Made by a program: the position numbers and the translations under genes. DNA of 64,000 bases from an uncultured Lachnospiraceae bacterium (GTDB lineage: Bacteria > Bacillota > Clostridia > Lachnospirales > Lachnospiraceae): NCBI GenBank assembly GCA_910576975.1, contig CAJTJY010000010.1:1-64000 (forward strand), written 5' to 3'. How positions within the stretch are numbered: position 1 is the first letter of the stretch; every line of letters begins with the position of its first letter. Of the stretch, positions 1 through 7,157 are shown piece after piece. The notes beneath the pieces are model-generated. The model saw only the letters and a list, made by a program, of their open reading frames with translations. It ran no database searches and was not told the DNA's origin.

Positions 1-65
1 GTGTTTTCATCACTTTGTGATGGAAACCTTTTGGCGCTATGAATTGCAAAATGCAGAAACTCAAA
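1..65. repeat. Right half of a family-B intergenic palindrome, cut by the window edge
   Basis: Positions 1-65 match the right half of the complete family-B element at 15297-15439. Both share a CACTTTGTGA core, then GGAA(A/G)CCTTTTG, then CTATGAATTGCAAAAT and a terminal GAAACT(C/T)AAA. The left half lies outside the window. It is non-coding. Confidence 0.7.
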
Positions 66-74
66 TTATCTTTC

Positions 75-112
75 TTGAGTTTTTCGCATGTTGCAATTTC
101 ATAGCATCAAAA
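75..112. repeat. Solo left terminus of a family-B palindrome
   Basis: This segment (TTGAGTTTTTCGCATG, then TTGCAATTTCATAG...CAAAAGG) resembles the left terminal inverted repeat of the family-B element at 15297. It runs directly into the family-A palindrome at 113-210. No matching right terminus follows, because the ftsW-like gene ends at 229. Confidence 0.55.
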
Positions 113-210
113 GGGGGCTGTCGCACGAATGTATCTGCCTGTTTAAAAGGTTTACATTGCAATGCAATGAAAACCTTTTAAACAGGCAGATACATTTGTG
201 CGACAGCCCC
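113..210. repeat. Family-A palindromic repeat, short form (copy A1)
   Basis: A near-perfect 98-bp palindrome with arms of about 40 bp. It begins GGGGCTGTCGCACGAATG and ends with the complement CATTTGTGCGACAGCCCC. The centre reads CATTGCAATGCAATG. Four more copies of the family occur at 2300, 6376, 17150 and 41297. The position just downstream of the minus-strand ftsW-like gene would let it fold as a 3' hairpin, but there is no clear U-tract. Confidence 0.85.
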
Positions 211-228
211 ACTTTTAGTGCAAGATGT

Positions 229-1401
229 CTATGCCTCTCTCCCGATCCTGTGCTCAACGGAAAATACCATCCCCATTTCTCCAGCCAGCAACAAAAACAC
301 TGCCGTCCCTCCATAGGAAATAAACGGCAGCGGAAGTCCGGTATTGGGCAAGATCGCCAAGTTTACGCAAATGTTAAACAGAGATTGGAACGTAAGATGC
401 GCAAACACGCCCAAGCACAGCATTCCCCCAAACAAATCCGGCGCCGACATCATCACCCGGGAAATCTGATAGAGCAAATACCCAAAAAGATAAATCAGCA
501 CGAGCCCTCCTATAATCCCAAGTTCCTCACAAATCACGGAAAAGATCATGTCCGTCTCTGCCTCTGGCATAGGGCCAAGCTTTTGTATCGAGGCCCCCAG
601 CCCTTTTCCAAACACGCCGCCCCTTCCAATGGCATATAATCCTTGCAGTGTCTGATAGCCCTGGGATGCCGCATATTGTTCTGGATCCAGCCATGCCGCA
701 ATTCTGCGGTCTCGAAAAGGCATGTCTTTTAATTCTTCTGGCGTCGGCATGTTAGACCAAATGCTCCATACATACAATGCCACAAGCGCAATCCCCGCTA
801 GAAGAATCACAACATGGAGCGTCTCCGTCCTGGTGCTGATAAACGTCATCACAAAGCAAATTCCCAACACTACCGCAGAGCTGCTTAAATCGTTGCTGAG
901 CTTGAATAAAAGAATCGCTGGCACTCCTCCTGCAATCCATAAATAAAAAGTCAATTTCTTTGTGCCAAGATATTTTTTATTGGCATCAATCAGATATGCT
1001 AAAAATATAATCACGCACACTTTCACCCATTCGCTTACCTGAAACCTTCCCAAAGGTCCTAGCTGCACCCAGCGAGTCGCCCCATTTACATTTACTCCAA
1101 GAGGGGTTTTTAAGAGAAAAATAGATGCTATTCCTGTCAAATATAGAACTACGGCAAGGAATCCTTTCAACAAGCGGTAACTAAAGCGCTGAACCATCAA
1201 CATCAGCGCCAGTCCCGCTAACATGAACCCGCCCTGCCGTTTCAACAGAAAAAAAGAATCATAATTGTATTCCTCGCTCATGCTGCATTGGTACGCCGTC
1301 GCTGAAAAAACCATGATTGCCCCATAGGCGCACAAAAAAATTAGCACTACCAGCATCATATAATTATTTCTAACGATAATGGGTTTTCTTCTTTCGTTCA
1401 A
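229..1401 (-). CDS. FtsW/RodA/SpoVE-family peptidoglycan glycosyltransferase
   Basis: A SEDS-family integral membrane protein that polymerises lipid II glycan strands during division, elongation or sporulation. It has about ten hydrophobic segments, the motif GRGGVFGKGLGAS, a TDMIFSVICEELG segment (the family's TD-F-F-v--EELG signature), and the terminal LPLPFISYGGT block typical of SEDS proteins. An ATG at 1443 has no Shine-Dalgarno. A TTG at 1401, preceded by GGAAGGGAG and overlapping the upstream gene's stop, is the better start and gives about 390 residues. It is translationally coupled to the membrane-anchored gene at 1398-2258. The sequence alone does not decide between FtsW, RodA and SpoVE; no penicillin-binding protein is adjacent in the window. 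Confidence 0.88.
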   Translation of the reverse strand: MNERRKPIIVRNNYMMLVVLIFLCAYGAIMVFSATAYQCSMSEEYNYDSFFLLKRQGGFMLAGLALMLMVQRFSYRLLKGFLAVVLYLTGIASIFLLKTPLGVNVNGATRWVQLGPLGRFQVSEWVKVCVIIFLAYLIDANKKYLGTKKLTFYLWIAGGVPAILLFKLSNDLSSSAVVLGICFVMTFISTRTETLHVVILLAGIALVALYVWSIWSNMPTPEELKDMPFRDRRIAAWLDPEQYAASQGYQTLQGLYAIGRGGVFGKGLGASIQKLGPMPEAETDMIFSVICEELGIIGGLVLIYLFGYLLYQISRVMMSAPDLFGGMLCLGVFAHLTFQSLFNICVNLAILPNTGLPLPFISYGGTAVFLLLAGEMGMVFSVEHRIGREA

Positions 1402-2258
1402 TCCTGCGTTCTCCCTTCCGTAAAATTCCTTACCAATTCCCATAGCATTTGAAATTGCTCAATTTCTTCCTCTTGCATCACTGAATCAGGTATTTTTAGC
1501 GGATATCGTTCCTCGGAAGTAAGCACAGTCGAAAATGAGGTGATGCTCTGACTTTCCTGCTTTACGCAGCCACTGACTGCAATCTTGGCTCCCTGGTCCT
1601 TATTATCAGACCTTAGAACAAGCTGATAATCATTCCAGACAGTTTCAAACTGCCAGTTTCCATCCTCTGTCCTGTGCCGCTCCATCCGAGTCAGCAAGAT
1701 CAGATACTGCCAGAAGTTTTGCTGCTGTATTTCAGCAAAATCATGCTGTTTAAACATTTCTTTTAGGTTCACCCCGAACAATTCCTCTAACTGCCGCAAT
1801 GAGATGCAGGTTCCATATTTCCACTCTGGAAGCAGGCTGCCAAAGAGCGGATGCTCGCTGGCAATGTTCTCCTGTATCGCTTCATACAGCATCCTGACAT
1901 TTATAAAAACCTCGTCTTTGGTAATATACAATTCTGTGATTGGTTCCTCAAATTCAGCGCAGAAAATCTCTGCATATACTTGTTCCTTACAAATGCGCCC
2001 GTTTGCCTTCCAGTCTAGGACTGCGTCCGGATCTGCTCCCAATGCCCAGGATAATCCTTGCAAAAATTGTTCCTGTTCTTTTGACAAGCTTTCTTTCCCT
2101 GCCATCATCTGGATCTGACAGCCGATGCTGTCTGACTTGGCAATGCGATTTAAAAGAAATGCATGATGCCATATCGGGAAAGACCAGACTACTGCCGCCA
2201 CAAAAAAGACAACCATGGCAAGAGCCGAAACAAGAAGCACAATGTTTCTCTTTTTCAT
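1398..2258 (-). CDS. Membrane-anchored protein of unknown function
   Basis: A 286-residue protein, not recognised. It has a Lys/Arg-rich N-terminus followed by one hydrophobic segment (about residues 8-28), then a charged domain presumably outside the membrane. That domain contains several acidic stretches and three scattered cysteines. Its stop overlaps the likely TTG start of the SEDS glycosyltransferase gene, so the two are probably one operon and the protein may accompany cell-wall synthesis (inference). Upstream lies the family-A palindrome at 2300-2490. Confidence 0.75.
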   Translation of the reverse strand: MKKRNIVLLVSALAMVVFFVAAVVWSFPIWHHAFLLNRIAKSDSIGCQIQMMAGKESLSKEQEQFLQGLSWALGADPDAVLDWKANGRICKEQVYAEIFCAEFEEPITELYITKDEVFINVRMLYEAIQENIASEHPLFGSLLPEWKYGTCISLRQLEELFGVNLKEMFKQHDFAEIQQQNFWQYLILLTRMERHRTEDGNWQFETVWNDYQLVLRSDNKDQGAKIAVSGCVKQESQSITSFSTVLTSEERYPLKIPDSVMQEEEIEQFQMLWELVRNFTEGRTQD

Positions 2259-2299
2259 AATGGAATCTCTCTTCTCTTATTATCTTATAAAAATTACAA

Positions 2300-2490
2300 G
2301 GAGCTGTCGCACTAATATATTCACTCGTTCAAAAGGCCTTGCCGCTGATGCGACAAAAACAGAATGCACAAAATCACTCTGGAAAGCTAGCCTCCCAAGA
2401 TAATTTTTGTGCATTTTGTTGGCGTTGCCTTGCAATGTAAACCTTTTGTACAAATTTATGTCTTGTAATTTACGTTAATGCAACAGCCCC
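2300..2490. repeat. Family-A palindromic repeat, long form (copy A2)
   Basis: The outer arms GAGCTGTCGCACTAA...GCAACAGCCCC enclose the longer family core: AAAAGGCCTTGCCGCT, then GACAAAAACAGAATGCACAAA, then an AAAGCTAGC segment, then TTTGTGCATTTTGTT and AAACCTTTTG. It is more degraded than A1, with several mismatches in the right arm. It fills the gap between serS and the gene at 1398-2258. Confidence 0.75.
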
Positions 2491-2495
2491 ATTTT

Positions 2496-3785
2496 TTATT
2501 TTGCTGAGGGAATCAGTTTCTCCTTCCCTCCGATGTAAGGACGCAGTGCCTCTGGAATCCTCACGCTTCCATCTTCACACAAGTTGTTCTCTAAAAAAGC
2601 AATCAGCATCCGGGGAGGAGCTACCACGGTATTGTTGAGGGTATGGGCAAAATATTTTCCTCCTTTGCCAGTGACGCGGATTTTCAGGCGGCGTGCCTGG
2701 GCGTCGCCCAAATTAGAACAGCTTCCCACTTCAAAGTATTTCTGCTGTCTAGGGGACCATGCCTCGACATCAATCGATTTTACTTTCAAATCAGCCAAAT
2801 CACCAGAGCAGCATTCTAATGTACGCACTGGGATGTCCATCGAACGGAACAAGTCTACGGTATTCTGCCAAAGCTTCTCAAACCAGCTCATAGATTCCTC
2901 CGGTTTGCAGACTACGATCATCTCCTGTTTCTCAAACTGGTGAATCCGGTATACTCCCCGCTCCTCAATGCCATGAGCGCCTTTTTCCTTGCGGAAGCAA
3001 GGAGAATAGCTGGTAAGCGTCTGCGGAAGCTGCTCCTCATTTAAAATCGTGTCAATAAATTTGCCGATCATCGAATGCTCGCTAGTTCCGATCAGATAAA
3101 GATCTTCTCCTTCAATCTTATACATCATCGCATCCATCTCTGCAAAGCTCATAACTCCTGTAACCACATTGCTTCGAATCATAAAAGGTGGCACACAGTA
3201 GGTGAATCCTCTGTTGACCATAAAATCTCTGGCATAGGAAATCACTGCAGAATGCAATCTTGCAATGTCTCCCATCAGATAATAAAAGCCGTTCCCTGCT
3301 ACTTTTCTGGCGCTGTCCAGATCCAGACCCTGAAAACGCTCCATGATCTGCGCATGATAAGGAATCTCAAAATTTGGCGTCACTGGCTCTCCGTATTTTT
3401 GCACTTCCACATTCTCACTGTCATCTTTTCCTATTGGTACGGAAGGATCGATGATATTTGGAATAACCATCATGATTTTTGTAACTTTTTCCTGAAGTTC
3501 TTCTTCCAATGCCTCCAATTCTTCCAGGCGCTTAGCGCCTGCATTCACCTGCGCTTTCATTGCCTCCGCCTCGTCTCTTCGCCCCTGTCCCATCAGTGTG
3601 CCGATCTGTTTGGAAAGCTTCTTACGGTCTGCGCGCAGTGCATCTGCCTCCTGTTGAGTCTTTCTTGCCTGTGCATCCAGCTCAATGACTTCATCTACCA
3701 AAGGCAGTTTGCCGTCCTGGAATTTATTGCGAATATTTTGCTTTACCACTTCTGGATTTTCTCTTAAAAATTTTAAATCAATCAT
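2496..3785 (-). CDS. serS: Seryl-tRNA synthetase
   Basis: A class II aminoacyl-tRNA synthetase charging tRNA-Ser. The 429 residues match the normal bacterial length. Residues 1-105 are the long helical coiled-coil arm that grips the tRNA extra arm (MIDLKFLRENPEVVKQNI, rich in K/E/A). The class II motifs follow, including LYLIGTSEHSMIGKF, a motif 2-like CFRKEKGAHGIEERGVYRIHQF, and the motif 3 region NNTVVAPPRMLIAFLENN. The start has an AGGAGG ribosome binding site. A promoter sits at 3875-3903 and no T-box specifier/antiterminator sequence is visible in the leader. Confidence 0.97.
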   Translation of the reverse strand: MIDLKFLRENPEVVKQNIRNKFQDGKLPLVDEVIELDAQARKTQQEADALRADRKKLSKQIGTLMGQGRRDEAEAMKAQVNAGAKRLEELEALEEELQEKVTKIMMVIPNIIDPSVPIGKDDSENVEVQKYGEPVTPNFEIPYHAQIMERFQGLDLDSARKVAGNGFYYLMGDIARLHSAVISYARDFMVNRGFTYCVPPFMIRSNVVTGVMSFAEMDAMMYKIEGEDLYLIGTSEHSMIGKFIDTILNEEQLPQTLTSYSPCFRKEKGAHGIEERGVYRIHQFEKQEMIVVCKPEESMSWFEKLWQNTVDLFRSMDIPVRTLECCSGDLADLKVKSIDVEAWSPRQQKYFEVGSCSNLGDAQARRLKIRVTGKGGKYFAHTLNNTVVAPPRMLIAFLENNLCEDGSVRIPEALRPYIGGKEKLIPSAK

Positions 3786-3874
3786 GATCTTCCTCCTAAG
3801 ATAATTTATAATGTGAAATGTGTCAATTCCGCCATTGATGATTCTTTGATATTTTTCAAACTCGTAGCAGGTTT

Positions 3875-3903
3875 ATTATATCCTAAATATGGCTGAATTA
3901 CAA
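3875..3903 (-). promoter_or_regulatory. Sigma-A-type promoter of serS
   Basis: On the minus strand, TTGTAA (3898-3903) and a perfect TATAAT (3875-3880) are separated by 17 nt. The predicted transcript starts near 3868, about 80 nt before the serS start. It is divergent from the promoter at 3941-3969. Confidence 0.75.
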
Positions 3904-3940
3904 CAATTTTCCCTGTATGCGAATGATCGCCATTTTTCCT

Positions 3941-3969
3941 TTGACAACCGCAATGAAATAATTTATGAT
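3941..3969 (+). promoter_or_regulatory. Sigma-A-type promoter of the PHP phosphatase gene
   Basis: TTGACA (3941-3946) and TATGAT (3964-3969) are separated by exactly 17 nt. The predicted start near 3976 places the conserved leader hairpin (3981-4027) at the very 5' end of the transcript. Confidence 0.75.
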
Positions 3970-3980
3970 GTTGCCAGTAA

Positions 3981-4027
3981 CGTACGCTTGGATTTTCTTT
4001 GTGCCTGATTTTGCAAGAAGCGTTTTT
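3981..4027 (+). promoter_or_regulatory. Candidate structured leader RNA shared with terD
   Basis: The leader carries the core TTTGTGCCTGATTTT between TTCTT and AAGAA, enclosed by ACGCTT...AAGCGT and followed by five T residues. The same core recurs at 54218-54235 in the terD leader, where the inner stem is TTCTC/GAGAA, a compensatory change. Both sit within about 10 nt of the predicted transcription start. The function is unknown; the T-run suggests attenuation here. Confidence 0.5.
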
Positions 4028-4116
4028 ATCAGATGTGCACAAATTTATGAATCGTGCCTGGATGGTACGTTGATTAACATTCCGAGACTACATAGTACCG
4101 AAAAGGAGGTTATCTC

Positions 4117-4920
4117 ATGCTCTGGGACACACATATGCACACGCACTTTTCTTTTGACAGCGAAGCTGACAGCCTGGAACTTATACAAGCTGCAAAAAAA
4201 GCGGGCCTTGCTGGAATCTGTTTTACCGATCACCTGGATCTGCTATCTCTAGCGGATGTCCCGGATGACCTTCCTCTGGATATTCCACAATATTTTGCGG
4301 AAATGGAACGCTTAAAGGCACAGTTTCAAGATCAGCTTGCGATAAAAATCGGCGTAGAGCTGGGACTTCAACCCTTTTTAAGGCAACTGCTTCCCCATAT
4401 GGTTAACAGTTATCCCTTTGATTTGGTAATCGGTTCCTCACACATGGTAAACGGTGAAGATCCTTATTACCCAGAATATTTTTCTGGCAAGACAGAAGAT
4501 CATGCATATCGGGAATATTTTGAATCCATCTTAGAAAATCTGGCAGTTTTTGACTGTTTTGACGTGTATGGCCATCTGGATTATATCGTGCGCTATGGTC
4601 CAAACAGAAATCAATTTTATACTTATGAAAAATTTGCAGACGTGCTGGAAGAAATTCTGCGGACTTTAATCCAAAAGGGAAAAGGCATCGAAATCAATAC
4701 CGGAGGCTTTAAATACGGCCTTGGTCATCCAAATCCGACCGAGGCAATTTTAAAACGCTACCATGAACTAGGGGGGGAAATCCTCACCATTGGCGCAGAC
4801 GCCCATTCCCCAGAACATGTGGCGTACGATTTCCATAAAGTGCCACAAATCCTTTCAGCATGTGGTTTCCAATATTATACTGTTTTTGAAAGCAGAAAGC
4901 CTATTTTCTATCCCTTGTGA
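4117..4920 (+). CDS. PHP-domain phosphatase, histidinol-phosphatase (HisJ/HisK) family
   Basis: A 267-residue cytoplasmic metal-dependent phosphoesterase. The PHP metal ligands are visible in order: DTHMHTHFSFDSE at the N-terminus, CFTDHLDL near residue 42, IGVELG near 78, SSHMVNGEDP near 110, DVYGHLDYIVRYG near 150, EINTGG near 190 and the final GADAHSPEHV near 230. The length and motif spacing fit HisJ-type histidinol-phosphate phosphatases, but no other histidine biosynthesis gene is nearby, so the substrate is open. AAGGAGG precedes the ATG. The gene is transcribed from the promoter at 3941 through a structured leader. Confidence 0.87.
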   Translation: MLWDTHMHTHFSFDSEADSLELIQAAKKAGLAGICFTDHLDLLSLADVPDDLPLDIPQYFAEMERLKAQFQDQLAIKIGVELGLQPFLRQLLPHMVNSYPFDLVIGSSHMVNGEDPYYPEYFSGKTEDHAYREYFESILENLAVFDCFDVYGHLDYIVRYGPNRNQFYTYEKFADVLEEILRTLIQKGKGIEINTGGFKYGLGHPNPTEAILKRYHELGGEILTIGADAHSPEHVAYDFHKVPQILSACGFQYYTVFESRKPIFYPL

Positions 4921-4989
4921 GATAAGCGCATGGCGATAATGAGGCTCCTTGTTAATTTCCTCTTTGCTTGCTACCACGCTTTCCCAAAA

Positions 4990-5877
4990 CTATCTCTTTG
5001 CTTTCCGGTAGCCTGCCTCGACTGCTTCCTGCTCTGTACGAAAGATCACCAAGTTTTTCGAATCTTCCATCTCTTCATAAGCCGCCTGACCGGGACAATG
5101 ATATATCATCGATTTGGAATTTCCGCGGATCTGTCCTTGTTCCTCTACAGGCTCTGACTGGGTTTGTTCTCCGATGCTGCTTTCCCCAGTTGCATAATCA
5201 ATCTGGATTCCAGGCTGGACATTATATACAAAGACATTAAAGCAAACGCCGTCTCCCTGGTCCTCCACAGAATACGCTTCCATCTGCACTCCCTTGGCAA
5301 GAAGGTTATCCCCCTCAAAGATCGGAGTTACACGGTAAAGCACATGATTGCCTGTCTCTTTGACATAGTCAGCCGTCATATTCTCAAAGGGAAGCATCCC
5401 GTCGACATTCATATACCTCGTTCCCGTTATGAGATTTTTTTGATTTGCATTTTCCGCTGTAAGCTGATAGCCGATCAAATGGCAGCGGTTATAAAGATAC
5501 TTTCCATCTACCACGTCATATTTTACAGTATGCCATCCAGTAGGCTTTATCTTTCCAATGCCTTCTCTTTTTTCTACAGGCATTAAGTCCTTGCCCACAT
5601 TTGCAAAAGCCGCCTGGCATCTTCCCATAGCATCCAACTCACTGTAAGACTCAAAGGAAGTTTCCGTCAAATCTTCTTCCTTAAAATCTGGTTGGTTTTC
5701 CTGAAGCACCACGTATGGCTCTCCGCTGTATTCTGGTATATCCGAAAGAGAAAATGACTGCTCTTTCGACTGTTTTCCCCTAAAATCGCCAATCTGCTCT
5801 AGTCCCTCACATGCCGTCAGTGAAAAACAACATAACATCCATAACAGCAACAAACATTTCCCAAATGTTCTCTTCAT
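4990..5877 (-). CDS. Secreted lipoprotein DNA/RNA non-specific endonuclease
   Basis: A 295-residue exported nuclease of the beta-beta-alpha-metal (DNA-entry/streptococcal Spd-like) type. The N-terminus has a signal sequence ending in lipobox LTAC with Cys23 as the lipidated residue. The catalytic segment reads YNRCHLIGYQL with the downstream NLITGTRYMNVDGMLPFE block, the subfamily's His-plus-Asn arrangement. The start chosen is the ATG at 5877, directly behind GGAGGAAATT, because an upstream in-frame ATG at 5910 would put charged residues before the signal peptide. It probably degrades extracellular nucleic acids for nutrition or uptake (family knowledge). The short hairpin leader at 5878-5912 precedes it. 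Confidence 0.88.
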   Translation of the reverse strand: MKRTFGKCLLLLWMLCCFSLTACEGLEQIGDFRGKQSKEQSFSLSDIPEYSGEPYVVLQENQPDFKEEDLTETSFESYSELDAMGRCQAAFANVGKDLMPVEKREGIGKIKPTGWHTVKYDVVDGKYLYNRCHLIGYQLTAENANQKNLITGTRYMNVDGMLPFENMTADYVKETGNHVLYRVTPIFEGDNLLAKGVQMEAYSVEDQGDGVCFNVFVYNVQPGIQIDYATGESSIGEQTQSEPVEEQGQIRGNSKSMIYHCPGQAAYEEMEDSKNLVIFRTEQEAVEAGYRKAKR

Positions 5878-5912
5878 AATTTCCTCCATTCTGTGCGCTT
5901 TTGGGCACAATC
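5878..5912 (-). promoter_or_regulatory. Shine-Dalgarno leader hairpin (copy 1)
   Basis: On the minus strand a small hairpin (TGTGC...GCGCACA, 5892-5909) is followed by GAATGGAGGAAATTATG, ending in the start codon of the endonuclease gene. The same hairpin plus ribosome binding site module occurs at 6332, 20114, 20197, 53911 and 54046. Confidence 0.65.
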
Positions 5913-5920
5913 TCCTTGTG

Positions 5921-6331
5921 CTACTTGATCACTGGCCTGTAACATACTTCGGTTATTTTTTCATGAGAATTTCCGGAAAACTCTCTTACCGCTCTCTTGC
6001 GCCATTCTGACAAATCCAAATCCAGACGAAAATCCCCTGGATAACTGCGATTCCACCAGAAAATGATCATTTCCTCAAGTTTCTTTTGCACCATGCTTAA
6101 GTGTTGATTCTCCACCAAGCAGAATTCGCCACTGCCCGCCTTATGTATAAATTCCTCGTCTTCCACCGCTCCCTCTAATGTCCCATACAATTGATACGAA
6201 TAGGAATTCATCCATAATCTCTTGCCTTTGCAAATCTGCTCAATCCGCTCTGACACAGCCTTGTCTCTGCTCTGCCGCCTGCCATGAAACATCATGCCTT
6301 GATTTTCATCTAAACATACGATTACGATCAT
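5921..6331 (-). CDS. Small conserved-looking protein of unknown function
   Basis: A 136-residue soluble protein starting MIVIVCLDENQGMMFHGRR. It has no signal peptide or membrane segment. The hydrophobic start followed by a Gly-Met-Met-Phe and Arg-rich stretch, plus a Trp-Trp near the middle (IIFWWNRSYPGDF), looks like a family confined to Lachnospiraceae-type genomes; I attach no function. The ATG at 6331 is chosen because GGAGGAGATT sits directly before it. It lies 43 nt upstream of the endonuclease lipoprotein gene and shares its type of leader hairpin, so the two may be co-transcribed. Confidence 0.75.
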   Translation of the reverse strand: MIVIVCLDENQGMMFHGRRQSRDKAVSERIEQICKGKRLWMNSYSYQLYGTLEGAVEDEEFIHKAGSGEFCLVENQHLSMVQKKLEEMIIFWWNRSYPGDFRLDLDLSEWRKRAVREFSGNSHEKITEVCYRPVIK

Positions 6332-6370
6332 AATCTCCTCCATTCTGTGCGCTTTTTAGCACAAACAGGT
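6332..6370 (-). promoter_or_regulatory. Shine-Dalgarno leader hairpin (copy 2)
   Basis: On the minus strand the hairpin TGTGCTAAAAAGCGCACA (6346-6363) is followed by GAATGGAGGAGATTATG. Directly upstream is CTACCTGT, the linker also found in the iscS-leader copies. The family-A palindrome at 6376 abuts it. Confidence 0.65.
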
Positions 6371-6375
6371 AGCTT

Positions 6376-6554
6376 GGGGATGTCGCACGAAGATATTTAC
6401 TTGTTCAAAAGGTCTTGCCGCTTATGCTGCAAAGACAGAATGCACAAAATAATTCTGGGAAGCTAGCTTCTCAATATAATCTTGGTGCATTTTGTTTGCA
6501 TCGCTTTGCAATGGAAACCTTGAGAACAAGTAAATATCTTCGTGCGACAACCGC
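6376..6554. repeat. Family-A palindromic repeat, long form (copy A3)
   Basis: The arms are TGTCGCACGAAGATATTTAC, TTGTTCAAAAGG and their complements CCTTGAGAACAAG, TAAATATCTTCGTGCGACA. The inner core carries GCCGCTTATGCTGCAAAGAC, a GCACAAAAT...TGGTGCATTTTG stem and AAGCTAGCTT at the centre. The arm sequence differs from A1 but remains self-complementary. Confidence 0.8.
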
Positions 6555-6745
6555 TCTTTCCTACATTCTCTTTTAAATATACGTTTACACCATTCGACAC
6601 AGGGAATCCACAGCAGAAACTCATGGTTGCGCAACTTTAACAACCATGGCGAAATACTCCTTATCATTTGAATTATATGCGATTTTAGTAGTAAGTTCAA
6701 TAAAGAATGAAATTTAAGTATGAGGAAACTCAAACGAATAAAAGC
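6555..6745. other. Intergenic stretch with one small hairpin and no gene seen
   Basis: AT-rich DNA between the palindrome and the tRNA promoter. The only structure noticed is a perfect 8-bp inverted repeat, CATGGTTG...CAACCATG near 6632-6659, with an 11-nt loop and no T-run. No reading frame here has a ribosome binding site. Confidence 0.5.
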
Positions 6746-6773
6746 TTGCATTTTTTCAATAATTTGTTATAAT
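6746..6773 (+). promoter_or_regulatory. Promoter of tRNA-Gly
   Basis: TTGCAT (6746-6751) and a perfect TATAAT (6768-6773) lie 16 nt apart and 8 nt before the tRNA 5' end, as expected for a solitary tRNA gene. Confidence 0.8.
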
Positions 6774-6781
6774 AGGGATAT

Positions 6782-6852
6782 GCAGATATAGTTCATTGGT
6801 AGAACACCAGCTTCCCAAGCTGGGGAGGCGGGTTCGATTCCCGTTATCTGCT
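6782..6852 (+). tRNA. tRNA-Gly (anticodon CCC)
   Basis: A 71-nt cloverleaf. The acceptor stem GCAGATA pairs with TATCTGC and the discriminator base is T. The D-arm contains GTTCATTGGTAGAAC. The anticodon arm CCAGC-TTCCCAA-GCTGG gives anticodon CCC. The T-arm is CGGGTTCGATTCCCG. The CCA end is not encoded. It has its own promoter and a terminator immediately downstream, so it is a monocistronic tRNA gene reading the GGG codon. Confidence 0.96.
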
Positions 6853-6858
6853 TAGAAG

Positions 6859-6900
6859 CCAAGCATGTTGGATAAGCCAGCATTCTTGGTTTTTTCTTTT
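6859..6900 (+). terminator. Rho-independent terminator of tRNA-Gly
   Basis: The stem CCAAGCATG...CATTCTTGG (8 of 9 pairs) is followed by TTTTTTCTTTT. It starts 7 nt after the tRNA. Confidence 0.8.
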
Positions 6901-7013
6901 GAATGAAAACAATGATATTCACTACGCATCCCTTGACGACAGGTCTTGAGGAAAGCGCGCATCCCCTGGGGATCTTTTATCTAATAATCAGTTTCAATGA
7001 AAGTTCCTATAAG

Positions 7014-7062
7014 GCAAAAACAGAGAATGGAAAACTTCTTCACAGATACTTCCCATTCTCTG
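7014..7062 (-). terminator. Rho-independent terminator of the beta-propeller gene
   Basis: On the minus strand a hairpin with a long CAGAGAATGG stem (7021-7030 with 7053-7062) is followed by TTTTTG. It lies about 95 nt after the stop of the gene at 7158-9464. Nothing else is seen between 6901 and 7157. Confidence 0.75.
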
Positions 7063-7157
7063 TTAAAAACGGGCTGTCAATTGTTGCAGTGCAATCAAAG
7101 CAACCGTTTATGAAATCGCCAGTTCTAACGCCCCTCTTTGCCCGTTTTCTTTATTCG

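Noticed and set aside
88..639. A 183-codon plus-strand frame at the window start
   Set aside because: It runs through the family-A palindrome and then antisense through the ftsW-like gene, with no ribosome binding site.
3786..3874. Possible T-box leader of serS
   Set aside because: The leader from the predicted start to the gene is only about 80 nt and lacks the conserved T-box sequence and a specifier loop.
3806..4042. A 78-codon minus-strand frame before serS, similar to one at 54147-54365
   Set aside because: The similarity (KIRHKENPSV) comes from the shared leader motif read on the opposite strand. There is no ribosome binding site and the frame covers both divergent promoters.
6422..6751. 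A 109-codon minus-strand frame upstream of the tRNA
   Set aside because: It consists of repeat sequence plus AT-rich DNA, has no ribosome binding site and reads like random translation.
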